Source: Mycteria americana (taxonomy: Eukaryota > Chordata > Aves > Ciconiiformes > Ciconiidae). From it: a stretch of 64,000 nucleotides of DNA. The stretch's first letter is position 1. The number at the start of each line of letters is the position of its first letter. The translations under genes were made by a program, and so were the position numbers. Positions 31,959-43,879 of the stretch are shown one piece after another. The stretch lies in assembly GCF_035582795.1 (NCBI RefSeq), contig NW_027445653.1, forward strand, positions 62,001-126,000, given 5' to 3'. The notes under the pieces are model-generated. The model searched no databases. It worked only from the letters and a program-made list of their open reading frames with translations, and was not told the origin of the DNA.

Positions 31959-32528
31959 TGTCCTGGTTTCATCTGGAATAGAGTTAATTTTCTTCCTAGT
32001 AGCTGGCATAGTGCTGTGTTTTGCATTTAGGATGAGAATAATGTTGATAGCACACTGATGTTTTAGTGGTTGCTAAGTAATGTTTACACCAGTCAAGGAC
32101 TTCTCAGCTTCCCCTGCTCTGCCAGGTGCACAAGGAACTGGGGGAGGGCACAGCCAAGAGGGTGGATCCAAACTGGCCAAGGGGTATTCCATACCATATG
32201 ACGTCATGCTCAGTATAGAAACTGGGGGAGTTAGCTGGGGGGCAACGATTGCTCCTCAGGCACTGGCTGGGCATCAGTCGGTGGGTGGTGAGCAGTTGTA
32301 CCACTGGTTTTTTCCTGGGTAATATTCCTCTATCACTCTCTTGTTGTTTTCCTTCTCATTACAATATATTACTACTATTATTTTTTGGTTCCAATTATTA
32401 AACTGTTCTTATGTCAAGCCACGAGTTTTCTTACTTTTGCTCTTCCGATTCTCTCCCCCATCCCACCGCGGGGCCAGGCTGAGCGAGCGCCTGTGTGGTA
32501 CTTAATTGCTGACTGGGGCTAATCCACA
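31959..32528 (+). mobile_element. Solo LTR, family A copy 2
   Basis: It begins TGTCCTGGTTTCATCTGG and ends near AATCCACA, with family landmarks AGAGTTAATTTTCTTC, CAGTATAGAAACTGGGGG (TATA region) and CCACGAGTTTTCTTAC. The last few bases are altered and no target duplication is visible, so the right border is approximate. An old minus-strand CR1 adjoins it. Confidence 0.85.
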
Positions 32529-32544
32529 GCCCCAGCTCCTGTTC

Positions 32545-32990
32545 AGCTTGGTGTCCCAGGTCCTTCTCTGCAGTTTCCCTCTAGCCAGTCAGCCCCAACA
32601 TATCCTGGAGCATGGTACCGTAGCAGGACTTTGCACTTCCCTTGGATGAACCTGATGTTCCTTTCAGCCCATTTCTCCAGCCTGTCCAGGTCCCTCCAAA
32701 CAGCAGCACACCAGTCATTCCTCCCAGTTCCGTATCATCATCAGACTTGCTGAGACTGCACTCTGCCCCGTCATCCAGATCATTAATGAAGGTGTTGAAG
32801 AGAACTGGACTCACTGTTGACCCCTGGCGTACACCGCTGTTTACTGGACTCCGGCTGAACTTCATGCCACAGTCACAACCCCTTGATCCCAGCAGTTCAG
32901 CCAGTCTTCAGTCCACCTCACCGTGTACTTCTCCAGTCTGTACTTCATCAGTTAGTCCAGCAGGATGAGGACATCCTCATCTGAGGGTAC
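32545..32990 (-). mobile_element. Old CR1 fragment with reverse-transcriptase remnants
   Basis: The minus strand encodes a decayed RT palm: [20 protein letters not shown] followed by [12 protein letters not shown], where the FADDTKL box of younger copies has decayed to SDDDTEL. Stops and indels interrupt it on both sides. There is no 3' tail; the copy is truncated by the LTR. Confidence 0.75.
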
Positions 32991-33460
32991 TGGAGAAACC
33001 TGATCTATTAATTGCAACATACGGAACGGGGTGGTGAACCTCTCAGTAACTTTAAAGCACTGGGCTAGCTTAGCCAACGTGCCTTGTCCTAAATCTGTGG
33101 CCCAGGTACACCTATTTGTTCATGGACCCAAGTAGTGCCCACCTCTGCTGGAAAAAATGGAGGCCCAGTTACCCCAAACCTGATAGACGAGTGTGTTACA
33201 TGGACTGGCCACATTCACGGTATTGATCTGAGAATGACAGTAACCCAGAACTGGACTCAAATTGGCCTTCAGTGCCTTAGTGTTGCTGAACCGTGATCAC
33301 AGCCCTCTCCCTTGTCCTTTGTGGGACACGGACGGGATTGAGCAGTGGCTTAGAGACCCTAATCCACAGGCAAGAACAAGGTTCACTGGAGTGGTGTGAC
33401 CAGTGAGGTGGTGACAATCTTCTACCACAAGGCCAGTAAACCATATGGCAAACCCTGACA
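32991..33460. other. Unassigned sequence
   Basis: A plus-strand frame near 33,150-33,260 stays open for about 40 codons with N-x-T sequons, but it is interrupted on both sides and I cannot assign it. Confidence 0.3.
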
Positions 33461-33520
33461 CTAACCCTCACCCTAACCTAATCCCAGCCCTAACCCTAAT
33501 TCCAGCCTAACCCTAATTGG
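33461..33520 (+). repeat. Degenerate interstitial telomere-like tract
   Basis: CTAACCCTCACCCTAACC followed by further CCCTAACC/CCCTAATT variants form about 60 bp of imperfect (CCCTAA)n. It is short, degenerate and not terminal. Confidence 0.65.
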
Positions 33521-35024
33521 TCTAGAAATACCAACACCTGTGTAACTACAACCTTGACATCGAATCAGGCTGAGATTCCCTTGGTAATGTCAAGAGAAAA
33601 AAACAACAGACCAACAAATTTGGGTACAGAGGCAGCAAAAGTGGGGTGGCCAAACAAGCATCTTAGTATCACCTTGTCAGGCTTTTAGTTTTGATTTTCT
33701 AGTGAGAGCAGAGCGCGAGGCAATTCCCTAGGACAATTCACTTTGTTCACACTGTGCTTCTAAGATGAATGCATGAGTAATGCCCATCTGCTTTTTTTGG
33801 AAGCATGCATATGAATTATCAGGGCTCCTCCTGTGTTTCCAGGCACTGAAACCCTACAAAAAAAATGTTGAAGAAAACAGAGAAGAATATCTCTGTCATT
33901 TCCTAAGGGAAAGGGAAACAACAGCACTGGGTACATCAGGCATCAGCTTCCTGTGGTACTGGGGAACTTCCGATGTGTTCCTTCATTTGAGTCCTATCTC
34001 TGGACTCTGTTGCAAGAGGCAGAGGCAAAAATCACCTTTTAGGAAGAAGCAGTAATATATATCCCTTCTCATTTTTGTGTGTTTGTCTGGTTTTGGGGGC
34101 TTCTGTGTGCATGTGAAAATCACAGAAGCCAGCCTTAGTACTGATGGCTAACACTTCCAGTTGAGCACCATGTTTAATGGCGCTTGAAAAGCCCTCCATT
34201 AAGAACTACAAACTTCTGCATGACAACGTGCCTGAGCTTTTTAGACTTTACCTTCATGAACAGATAATTGACCCCTAGAACATTGACATGGGAGAGATGA
34301 TGCATTAGGCATCCCACTCCCAAAGCACTTTTCTGGTCTTCTTTTGCCTGCTAGTTTCTGCGTGATTGGGAAATGACACCTCTAAAGCCTAGCAGCGGAG
34401 TGCAAAGGGAAAGAAGTGACTTCTTAATCCCAAGGGAGTGATTCTTCTCTGGGGCATGTGGGCATGATGGAACGCAGCACTTGGGGTAGGTCTCGCTATC
34501 CCTGGCTTTGCCAGTATTAGTCCAACTATGTGCGTGACTGGTATGTGCATTGAGTCTTCAGAACTTCAGGAGCCAGGGATCCCAGAATCCCATCTCCTTG
34601 GTGACCCAGTGAATGTCAGCCATCACCGACTTTCACAAGCCACTCTCCTGAGCTCAGTGTAAGCCTTCCTTAGCTACTGTCCCGGGGTTCAGTCACGATT
34701 CAGCCTCTCGGGGCTGTTTCCTCCTCTGTCAAGGATGTTGTCCTTCTACTCCAAACCCCAACATGAGCACCTGCTTAGTGGGTAAGAGAGCTAAACATGA
34801 GAATGAGCTCCAGCACGGGGCTAGCATGATGAAGCAGGTTAAGTTCAAAGATCAAAGAAGACAGAACAACTCTTTTTACTCATTAAAATGTTGACTAGGA
34901 TTCGATTTGAACACCTGCAATGTGTAGATGTAAGGGAGTAGTTTCTGCTTCCTTTGTAGCAACTGAAGGATGCCTTTATCTAAAAGGCAGATTTCTTAGG
35001 CTCATCCCTCCTTAGGACTTTTCT
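33521..35024. other. Unassigned intergenic sequence
   Basis: No exon with a domain, RNA gene or recognisable transposon is seen. The 91-codon ORF at 33,780 looks incidental. Confidence 0.35.
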
Positions 35025-35510
35025 GAAGGAAAGGGACACTTCCATTGGAGAAAACCATGTCCTTGGAGACAGTCCCCTGGAGGGGTTATTTGTGCTGTTG
35101 GCTATAAAGCTGTGGAAGCAGAATAGAACTATCTGGCTGAAGTGTTGGATAGCTCAACCATTAGAAATAAAAGAATATATCATGCGCAGATGGCTATTTT
35201 TCATTTGCAGAAAGAAGAAGTCTGTTTGTGCTTTCTGCCCTTCGGTTCACACTGAGACCCTGGAGAGAAAGCTCACGTTTGAGAAGTACGAATGGGAAGG
35301 TAGACAAGGACTGTGTCATGTCACTGGGCTGCTTACCTCTATATTTATACAGATAATTTAGGCCCCATTTTTTAACAACTGGATGACTGAGTCTGACTAG
35401 GGGAGCCTTACACCACTTTATAGCCAACAGCACAGAAAACCCCTTCCAGAGGAGATCATTTCCATGGAGATGGTTTTCTCCAATGGATGTGTCCACTTGA
35501 TCAGCTAGTT
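35025..35510. repeat. Long imperfect foldback (inverted repeat)
   Basis: The arm at about 35,030-35,115 (GGGACACTTCCATTGGAG, AAAACCATGTCC, GTGCTGTTGGCTATAAAG) returns inverted at about 35,412-35,505 (CTTTATAGCCAACAGCAC, GGTTTTCTCCAATGGA). Arms of roughly 90-120 bp with about 80% similarity enclose a ~300-bp loop. It may be a non-autonomous DNA-transposon (MITE-like) element, but I see no target duplication and do not assign a family. A 164-codon minus-strand ORF overlaps the structure and is probably incidental. Confidence 0.65.
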
Positions 35511-35799
35511 CAGCCTGGAGAATAAATGGCTTTGGGGTCCCATTGGGATGGTTCTTTTTTTTATCATTTTCACTTTTGATTTTTTTCCAAATCAAAATCA
35601 TGAATTTGATTTCAGGGTAAGATGCATTTTTTTGTTGGTGTTGTATAGAATGACCGAAAAAGACAGGGGAGGGTGACCTGGTAGACATGGAGCTAGTAGA
35701 CAGGTTCCTGACCTAGCAGAAAGCAACCTGGGGCAGGTGAGATCAATGTGGCTGGGATGGTGGCCTTTGCTCTTGGAGTCCAGCAGAGCCATGTCAGGG

Positions 35800-36095
35800 C
35801 TGTGTGAGGTGTCCACACGTGAGCTGGCCTCACTCACTGCTCGCACACACAGGGATGATCAGAGGCTGGAGTCCTTCCCTTGCACACGCAGGGGCAGTGC
35901 ATTGCAGCAGTCTTAGTGTCTGTCTGGCTTCCTGCTGCCATTCCCAGAGGGTGGGAGGCACCGCAGCCCCGCGCTGCATCACCCTGCTCTGCACTCGACT
36001 CGAGGAACCCACGGCATGAGGAACGGACACGGGGACCTAGGTGCAAGGCAGCACATCGCAGTGGTGGTTGTCCAGGGGATGTTAATGGCAAGCTG
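35800..36095 (+). repeat. Dispersed repeat copy, partner at 62,040-62,345
   Basis: Shared segments in the same order and strand include GTCCTTCCCTTGCACACGC, GGGAGGCACC, CACCCTGCTCTGCAC versus CGCCCTGCTCTGCAC, and CCAGGGGATGTTA versus CCAGGGGACGTTA. Similarity is roughly 80%. It is non-coding as far as can be seen. Confidence 0.65.
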
Positions 36096-37669
36096 CAGGT
36101 CTGTGACAGTGTCCCTCCTGCTGTCATGCTCAGGAGGTCCCCACCACCAGCAGCCTGCTTCCTCCCTGGTCCAGTCCTGCTCCCCAGGACAGCATTAGGG
36201 TCCTGGCCCTGGGGCTCCTCTTGTAGCTCCGGCTGCCCCAGAAGCACAGCAGCCTGCCCCAGCTGGACACACAGGAACGGGATGCTCTTTTTATTTCTCC
36301 CCTCCACGGCCATGGTGCCCTGCTCTTCTCCCTGGACATCCCTTCTCCCCAGAGAGCCTTTCCCCAGGTGAGTGTGTCCATGCTGGCCTGGCTGGCCGTT
36401 CCTGCACCCCTGACCATGCTCCCCACGGGGCCCTGAGCTGGCGGTGCTGCTCTGCAGAGCGAGGGGGCTGTGGTGCCCTGGGGCCATGGGGTGACCCTGC
36501 GGTGGCCATGCTGGGAAGGGTGAGAACCAGACCCAGCCAGCCAGGGATCACTGCTGCTGGGCCCCTTTCCACCTCCCACTTCCCAGCTGGCCTATGGCCA
36601 AGGAGGTTGCTTAGGAGGATCATGAGACGTTTCCATATGACGATTTCTCAGTCACCTCAACCTTGGGTTGCATCAGCTCAGCAAAGACTTCTCATGGACA
36701 AAACTGGAACCAAGCACCCAGCACCCCACGTATGCAAAGGCTTTGCTTCAGAGCAAAGACATGCTGGGAAGGATGGCAGGTGGCAACGTAAGGATGAAAT
36801 GAGATGCTCGTGAAGATAACAAACCCTGCAGTCCCCAAGGCCAGAGGAAAACAGGCCTGGGCCATGCCAGCCTTGCAAGAGAGGAGTTTGCTGCCTGAGG
36901 GGACTCTGCAGGACCTTGTGCCAATCTCCAGGAACACAAGGGACCCCTGAGAAAGCCCCTGGGTGAGGTAAGGCTGCAATCCAGCCAGACTGTGGACATC
37001 AGTGGTGTGGGGTTTTCTTCATATGATCACGGGTGGAGGTGGGTAGAGGACAGGGGAGAAGAGAACTGTCAGGGGTTGAGAGTATAGGGACATGAGTGGA
37101 GACCCTGGTGTGATGTGCCTCCCAATCTTGCAGCAGCCCTGGCTGTAGACGAGATGGACCTTGCCTCCTTGCCGGGCTGTTGGCATTCCAGTGCTGGCAA
37201 AAAGGCACCGGACCCCTTTGGGAGGCCCTGGTGTGTCTGCCCGGCCCCCACTCCAGCGGGACATGGCTTTCCTGGAGGTCCTGTGCCATATTTGGCAGCC
37301 ACATGCAGTTGCGCTGGGCACCCCAGGCACCTGGCATGGCACTAGAGGCCTTTCTTATGCCCTTAGAAAGAGCCTTGCAATGATATCGGTGCCTGCAATG
37401 CAGGGATGTGCCTGTGCCTGAGTTTTGTAGTAAGCTGAGCTCTAGTGAGTGCAGTGGAGGGAGCCCAGAGAGAGCCCTGACCCTCCTTCTGCTGCACTCC
37501 TCCTTTTGGCCAGCTGAAAGGCCAGCAACTGCCATGGACATGTGAGTCTAAGAGACGTTCAGATGCCCTACCCATTGGGTGTAACCTGAGGTGACCAAGG
37601 GACCCTCCCTCCCAGCCCCCCAGCTCATGCTCAGGCAGCTGGGGGTGTCCCATGGATGCTCCATCAGCG
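36096..37669. other. Unassigned GC-rich intergenic sequence
   Basis: Many overlapping ORFs on both strands reflect low stop frequency; none shows a domain or splice-consistent exon structure. Confidence 0.35.
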
Positions 37670-38510
37670 CTTGCAGACACAGCCACAAGTCCTGGACCAC
37701 CCCTGGCACCTCAGATGCCACCAGGTGTTTGTGTGTGAGCAGCTGACTGCCACCCTCCATCCCCATGGATCACAGAGGGAGCTCAGGGCAGGGGCTGCTC
37801 TGCAGGCACCTATTTTGTGCACGCTGAGCTGAAGCAAGAGGAATCTCAGCTCCTGTGGGGTGCATGGGGAAGAGCTGAACCCCACTGCAGTCTCTGGGCT
37901 CCTCACCAGAGAGGAAATACCTGATGGACTCAGCTGAACCCCTGCCCTGCACGGTGGGGAAATGATCCCTGCCTGTCACTGCCACGGTGTCCTGCCTGGC
38001 AAGGGGACAGGGATAGGGGTTAAGGGAATCAAATATTTAAACCCTTTGTAGACCCCTACGGCGTGTTAGGGCAAATCCCACTTCTAAAATCTGTCTCTGC
38101 AGTGTTCAGAGAGGGACAGTCAGTGATTGCTTCAGTTAGCATGTGCCTACGCTCCCCAGGAGAGACCCTGCTGCCCTTCAGGAGACGTCAGCCCTTGGAG
38201 CCCCAGGGACACGTGGAGGGAGCCCAGAGGGGGCAGAGAAAGTGCTGCCTTGGGCTGGTCCTCTGCTGCTGAGCTGGGCTGGGCTCCTGGCATGGAGGGA
38301 GCTCCTGGCAAGCGGGCAGCGCTGCAGAGAGACAGCTCTGCCCAGGAGCAGCTCCTCTGCAAAGGGCAGCAGGGCTGAGGGCTCTGCCTGCAGGCAGCGA
38401 GGGGAGAGCAGTGAGGCAGAGAGAGGTTAAAGGCAGCCTGGGCTTGGAGGATGCTGAGAGCTCACTGGGGGAGAAATCTTCACAGCCCTTGACAGTGTAA
38501 GTCTGTGGCT

Positions 38511-38850
38511 GCAGGGCAATGCAGCTGCAGTTGCTGGAGGGATCTCCTAAAGCTGGCACATCCCACAGCCCATGGGATCTGTAAGTACAATTCTCACAGT
38601 TTCTCTAGTGCAGAGGATAAGGACGTCTTGTGGAGCAGGGCTTCCTTGCTGCACCGTCAGAGGGACAGGGCATGATGTATCTCTGGGTGCAGTGCAATGC
38701 AGAGGCTTCCTGGAGCAGTCTCCTAAAGCAGGCATAGCCCATGTCTAAGAAGATCTGCCAGGAGGCTCTCGAGGCTCCTTCAGTGTTGAGGAGGACGTGC
38801 TTCAGAGCAGGGCTTCCGTGCCGCACCGTTAGAGGGACAGGGCATGACCG
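38511..38850 (+). repeat. Local ~175-bp tandem duplication in OR unit A
   Basis: The phrase GCAATGCAG followed by CTCCTAAAGC recurs at about 38,517 and 38,695, and GAGCAGGGCTTCC followed by GAGGGACAGGGCATGA recurs at about 38,634 and 38,810. Unit B has one copy of each (47,207-47,360), so the doubling is specific to unit A. Confidence 0.6.
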
Positions 38851-40730
38851 CTGCCTTCTCCCAGGAACAACCGCAGGGGTGTGAAGCCGGGTGTGCAGGC
38901 AGGGTGCCCAGGGCTGTCCTTCCGAGCAGGGTCCCTGTGCCCCTGGGTGCTGTGTGCCACGGCAGGGAGTCTGCTGCCTGCCAGGGTCAGCACTCAGCCT
39001 GCCCGGGGAGCTCCCCATGGCTCTGCAGGGAGAGGCTGTGGGTGGAAGGGGCCACCCCCGTCAGGGCAGGGTCCTTCTGCTGTCCAAAGGGTGCTGCATG
39101 GGTCAGGGCTGCTCTCAGCTCCACATCACCCCCAGGACATTTCCCAGGGGACTTTTCAAGAAGCGTATCAAGGCAGGGGCTACCTTGTGTAAAGGTGTTT
39201 CCAGTTTCCTGCTGTGCTGGTGGTGGTGGTGAGGAATGGTGATGGTTCTTTCAGTTTTGGACGAATGACCGAGACTCCTACAGCATTACAGTGAGTTATC
39301 AATAGGTTCCCAGGAACCTCATAAAGTCCCTTCACCCATTGCTTTGCCTACAGAAAGCACCAATGTCACCTCTATAGTGTCTTCAGGATTCATCTGATGT
39401 GCTCCTTAGGACTTGCCAACACACAGATGGCCCTGGCCAGTGCCCTGCTGCCAGGAGGAGTCTGCAACGCAGAGCTGAAGCACCCAGTGCGTGGGATGGG
39501 CTCTGTGAGCACTGGCAGGGAGGAGATATGGGGACAGAGAAACGGCTCCTGGCAGGGACAGCTCCAGGCAGCAGAGACAAGGGCAGGGACTGAGAGGAAA
39601 GTGCTGACAGCAAAGGCTGAGGGGGATCTGGGCACCTCCCTGCCAGCCCTTCAGTGAGCATGCCTTTTCCCCAGTCAAAGCCCCCTGGGCTCTTCTCCCA
39701 CCCAGCAGAGCCTCTGCCCTCAAGGTCAGGGCTTCCAGGGCAGGAGTTGCCTCCTCTGCAGCAGAGGAGACTCTCCCGAGTGCCTGTCTGTCCGTCCTGG
39801 CCCTGCTTCCCTTGGCACAAGCACTGGGGCATTTCTCTTGGTTTCCCCACCCCTCCCTGGTGCTGCTGCTCTTGTTTTCAGGCTCTCTGGGAAAGGGGGT
39901 TTCAGCTGCAACTCAGCAGCTGATCCTGCAGGTCCTGCCATGCTCATGTTTCCGTGGGTGCAAGGCGGCTCTGTGGGGCACTGGGCAAAGCAGTCCATGG
40001 CATGGGGATAAGGCTGACTGCCCGTTAAGGACACCCCATTTTTAGGGCATCCAGAAGAGCACAGCTCTTCCCTGGGGAGGGGAGGGTGGAGATCATCTGC
40101 CCTTTCAGGCTGGATTCACCTGATCCCAGCAGAATCCAATTTCCTTTCAGGGGAACATCTGAGTGTGATCACCATCCAGACCAAAGAGGTGTGAGCCAAG
40201 GACAGCTGGGAGCAAGACTGATGGACAGACCAGCTCTCCTCCATCTGCACTAAGGGTCTGTCCTTCTGCCTCTCAGGACTCTCAGTGTAGCACTTGTGGT
40301 GTAGCAGAAATGCCAAGGATTTCTGCCTCCAGAAAACACTCCCCAGATGTGAGAGGGGCAACAGGAGCAAAATAAACAAAGCAAACCCCCTGCACCTTGC
40401 TTCTGCAATTGGGTGAATTGGGAAGGACAATGCTGAAAAGCTCTTTGAAACCATGAGTAAATTGACCCTGAGATCACTCCTGGTTCCTGTTTAGCTGTGG
40501 CTGCACAGCAGGACTGATTCCTCCACAGAAGAGTCCCCTGCTCCCCACTACACCCCAACCCAGCGCACACCAGAGCTCAAGCCAGGGAGCTGCACGAAGG
40601 CCTTCCTGGAAAGAGAGAGGCCACATGGGCTGTTCCTCTGAGACATGGAGTAGGTTTCACTCAGAGAAGTCTCTCCTCACTTGTCACTGCCTTTTCCTCC
40701 TTGACCGTGCCCTTTGCACAGAGTAAGCAG

Positions 40731-41666
40731 ATGTCCAACAGCAGCTCCACCACCCAGTTCCTCCTCCTGGCGTTGGCAGACACGCGGGAGCTGCAGCTCT
40801 TGCACTTCTGGCTCTTCCTGGGCATCTACCTGGCTGCCCTCCTAGGCAATGGCCTCATCATCACTGCTGTAGCCTGTGACCACCGCCTCCACACCCCCAT
40901 GTACTTCTTCCTCCTCAACCTTTCTGTTCTTGACCTGGGCTCCATCTCCACCACTGTCCCCAAATCCATGGCAAATTCCCTGTGGGACACCAGGGCCATC
41001 TCCTATGCAGGATGTGCTGCACAAGTCTTTTTCTTCCTCTTCTTGACCACAGCAGAGTATTCTCTCCTCACAGTAATGGCATACGATCGTTATCTGGCCA
41101 TCTGCAAACCTCTGCACTATGGGACCCTCCTGGGCAGCAGAGCTTGTCTCAAAATGGCAGCAGCTGCCTGGGGCAGTGGGTTTCTCAATGCTGTGCTGCA
41201 CACGGCCAATACATTTGCACTACCACTCTGCCACGGCAATGGGCTGGACCAGTTCTTCTGTGAAATCCCCCAGATCCTCAAGCTCTCCTGCTCACGTTCC
41301 TACATCAGGGAAGTTGGGCTGCTTGTGCTTAGCATTTTTCTTTATTTTGGATGCTTTGTTTACATTGTGCTGTCCTATGTGCAGATCTTCAGGGCCGTGC
41401 TGAGGATCCCCTCTGAGCAGGGACGGCACAAAGCCTTTTCCACGTGCCTCCCTCACCTGGCTGTGGTGTCCTTGTTTCTCAGCACTGGCACATTTGCCTA
41501 CCTGAAGCTCCCCTCTATCTCCTCCCCATCCCTGGATGTGGTGGTGGCAACCCTATATGCGGTAGTTCCTCCAACAGTGAACCCCCTCATCTACAGCATG
41601 AGGAACAAGGACCTCAAGGATGCTTTGTGGAATCTATTTGAATACATCCTACTTCAGCATCAATAA
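40731..41666 (+). CDS. Olfactory receptor, OR14-like, intact (OR A)
   Basis: This single-exon, 311-residue class A GPCR would sit in the plasma membrane of olfactory sensory neurons, binding odorants and signalling through Golf. The start is the ATG of MSNSSSTTQF; a pyrimidine tract ending TTTGCACAG (to 40721) just before it is the usual acceptor of an OR coding exon, so the in-frame ATG at 40701 is intronic. It has an N-glycosylation site (NSS), LGNGLIIT (TM1), HTPMYFFLLNLS (TM2), MAYDRYLAIC (TM3 end, DRY intact), the three extracellular-loop-2 cysteines (PLC, FFCEIPQ, KLSC), KAFSTCLPHL (TM6) and VNPLIYSMRN (TM7). There is no stop or frameshift. The ligand is unknown. AATAAA near 41,893 is a candidate poly(A) signal. 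Confidence 0.95.
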   Translation: MSNSSSTTQFLLLALADTRELQLLHFWLFLGIYLAALLGNGLIITAVACDHRLHTPMYFFLLNLSVLDLGSISTTVPKSMANSLWDTRAISYAGCAAQVFFFLFLTTAEYSLLTVMAYDRYLAICKPLHYGTLLGSRACLKMAAAAWGSGFLNAVLHTANTFALPLCHGNGLDQFFCEIPQILKLSCSRSYIREVGLLVLSIFLYFGCFVYIVLSYVQIFRAVLRIPSEQGRHKAFSTCLPHLAVVSLFLSTGTFAYLKLPSISSPSLDVVVATLYAVVPPTVNPLIYSMRNKDLKDALWNLFEYILLQHQ

Positions 41667-41700
41667 GATGCCCATCATCTTCATAGCATTCCCAGGGTAT

Positions 41701-42929
41701 CTCAGGAAATGCCAAAACTTTGTGCTTTGGGTTGGTTTGGCTTTTTCTGTCATTCTTTCATTCTTCTTTTGTTTATAGCTTTGATCATTTCCCTTTATGT
41801 AATACTATTTTTGCCCTCCTGTGTTTTTTTTTTTTCTTTTTTGACTCAAAGACCTCTTATCCATATGGAGGCAGGCTACCTGTGAGAAACACAATAAAGA
41901 AACCAGCAGAAAATTATTCGCCTCAGCTCCCATCACTTATATCTTGTGTGGACATGGACAACAGCAGGACCTGGTCTTTCCCGTGCTGGTGTCTCCTCAC
42001 TTCCACCCTGTGCTGCTGTGCCCTTGCATTTGTGTAAGCCCTAAGGTCTCATGTAACTTGTGACAGTCCTGTTGCCTCCACAGTGGCATGCCTGTGGCTG
42101 CAGGAGGAGCAGGCCATGTGAGCCACTGTGTCAGAGCTGGCTTCCCTGCCAGCACCACCGTCACCAAAGGGGCTCCTCAGGACAGGGCCAGACGACCGGG
42201 TGCCTCTTCCAAAGCTGGTGTCAGGAATACACCCAAGGAGCTGCTCCCAATAAAGGCCTCTTGCTCTTCTGGGGTTTCCGACAGATTCAGGGGGACAAGC
42301 TAAGAGTCACAGAATGATATGTTAGAGACTGAGGGTTGGATAGAGAGCTCCCTTCTTGGTTGCACATGGCCGAGAAGACAGCAACTGGTCTTTGACTTAT
42401 CTGCCTGGCACTGTCACACCTCTGGTGGGGATGATGGCAGATGCTGGCCTGGAGAGAAATCAGGAACTGCCAGGAGGTGTCAGGGAAACTCCAGGGACAG
42501 CGTATGAGTCTGGGTGGGCAGTGAGTGGCTCCTCATAAAATGTGTAATGTCATAAGGTAGGTTCTTCCAGAGGAAAAGGTGAACCTGAGGAGCCCGTGGG
42601 CTACTGAGGACTCTGCAATGCCAGGAGAGGCTGTGAGGAGCCAGCAGGCAAAGGGACATGAGAGTGGAGAGGGGTTCAGGACACTGTGATGGATGCACCC
42701 ACTCTGAATTAGTGAACAGTACTTTGGTTCAAGCATCACCGACAAGTGGCCCTGACTGAAATCAGTCCTGCTGTGCAAACTGTGAGAGCTGTGCTAGGCC
42801 ATATCTTCTCAGCCACTAAGGAGTCTTGGCCACATCTTATCAGGAGTGAAGAGTACCAGCCCGAGCTGGGAGTAGACAGAAGTAAAACTGCTACAGCTTC
42901 CCTCCTGCACAGACAACAAAGGAGGGTTT
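41701..42929. other. 3' flank of OR A, no further gene recognised
   Basis: This is a T-rich then mixed sequence with AATAAA near 41,893 and 42,250 as candidate poly(A) signals. Part near 42,120-42,150 resembles the 3' flank of OR B (GTCAGAGCTG). ORFs are short. Confidence 0.4.
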
Positions 42930-43733
42930 GAGGCCAATTGTATGAGGTTTAACAAGGCCAAGTGCAAGGTCCTGCACTTGGGCCACAGCAACCCCATGCA
43001 ACGCTATAGGCTTCGGGTAGAGTGTCTGGAAAGCTGCCTGGCAGAGAAGGACCTGGGGGTGTTTGTTGACAGCCGCCTGAATATGAGCCAGCAGTGTGCC
43101 CAGGCGGCCAAGAAAGCCAAAGGCTTCCTGGCTTGTATCAAAAATAGCGTGGCCAGCAGGACTAAGGAAGTGATTGTGCCCCTGTACTCGGCACTGGTGA
43201 GGCCGCACCTCGAATACTGTGTTCAATTTTGGGCTCCCCACTACAAGAGGGATATTGAGGTACTGGAGCGTGTGCAGAGAAGGGCAACGAAGCTGGTGAA
43301 GGGTCTGGAGCGGAAGTCTTATGAGGAGCGGCTGAGGGAGCTGGGACTGTTTAGCCTGGAGAAAAGGAGGCTGAGGGGAGACCTTATTGCTCTCTTCAAC
43401 TACCTGAAAGGAGGTTGTAGAGAGGTGGGGGGCGGTCTCTTCTCCCAGGTAACAAGTGATAGGACAAGAGGAAATGGCCTCAAGTTGTGCCAGGGGAGGT
43501 TTAGACTGGATAGTAGGAAATTTTTCTTCACCGAGAGGGTTATCAAGCATTGGAACAGGCTGCCCAGGGAAGTGGTTGAGTCGCCATCCCTGGAGGTATT
43601 TAAAGGACGTTTGGATGAGGTGCTTAGAGACATGGTGTAGTGGTGGTTTTGGCAGTGTTAGGTTTATGGTTGGACTCGATGATCTTAAAGGTCTTTTCCA
43701 ACCTATATGATTCTGTGATTCCGTGATTCTGTG
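42930..43733 (+). mobile_element. 5'-truncated young CR1, 3' end of ORF2
   Basis: It starts abruptly at GAGGCCAATTGTATGAGG, keeps an uninterrupted 232-codon frame (42942-43640) for the RT C-terminal region ([55 protein letters not shown]) and ends in the octamer tail ATTCTGTG ATTCCGTG ATTCTGTG. It is very close to the 53.7-54.5 kb copy, so both belong to one recent subfamily. 5' truncation is the normal outcome of target-primed reverse transcription. Confidence 0.95.
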
Positions 43734-43879
43734 ACTACGAGTCCATCCCTGTGTGCTATAAATATTTGTAGCCTCCCGGAGCCCATTGAGCTGTCCTGTA
43801 CGGCAACAGGTTGTATGGCGATGATCTGCCCTTTGAGCAGGGACACTTCTCAAGGGTACTCCTCAAGGCTGAGAGGGAC

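Larger units (their letters stand above)
37670..41700 (+). repeat. OR segmental duplication, unit A
   Basis: This carries OR gene A and about 3 kb of 5' flank. Blocks around 37,680, 38,210-38,380, 38,510-38,580, 38,890-39,180 and the OR exon recur in the same order in unit B (46,420-50,560), about 8.7-8.9 kb away. The 38,215-38,375 block is nearly identical to 46,905-47,065. The flank likely holds the OR promoter and 5' UTR exons. Confidence 0.8.

Noticed and set aside
33150-33260. Short open stretch with N-x-T sequons, possible env fragment
   Set aside because: Too short and isolated to assign to any viral or host protein.
35194-35688. 164-codon minus-strand ORF in the foldback
   Set aside because: Overlaps one hairpin arm and has no domain or paralogue visible.
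42942-43640. 232-codon ORF as a host gene
   Set aside because: It is the C-terminal part of CR1 ORF2 with a CR1 3' tail.
42891-43853. 320-codon minus-strand ORF
   Set aside because: Antisense of CR1 ORF2; the same shadow appears at 53,635-54,330.
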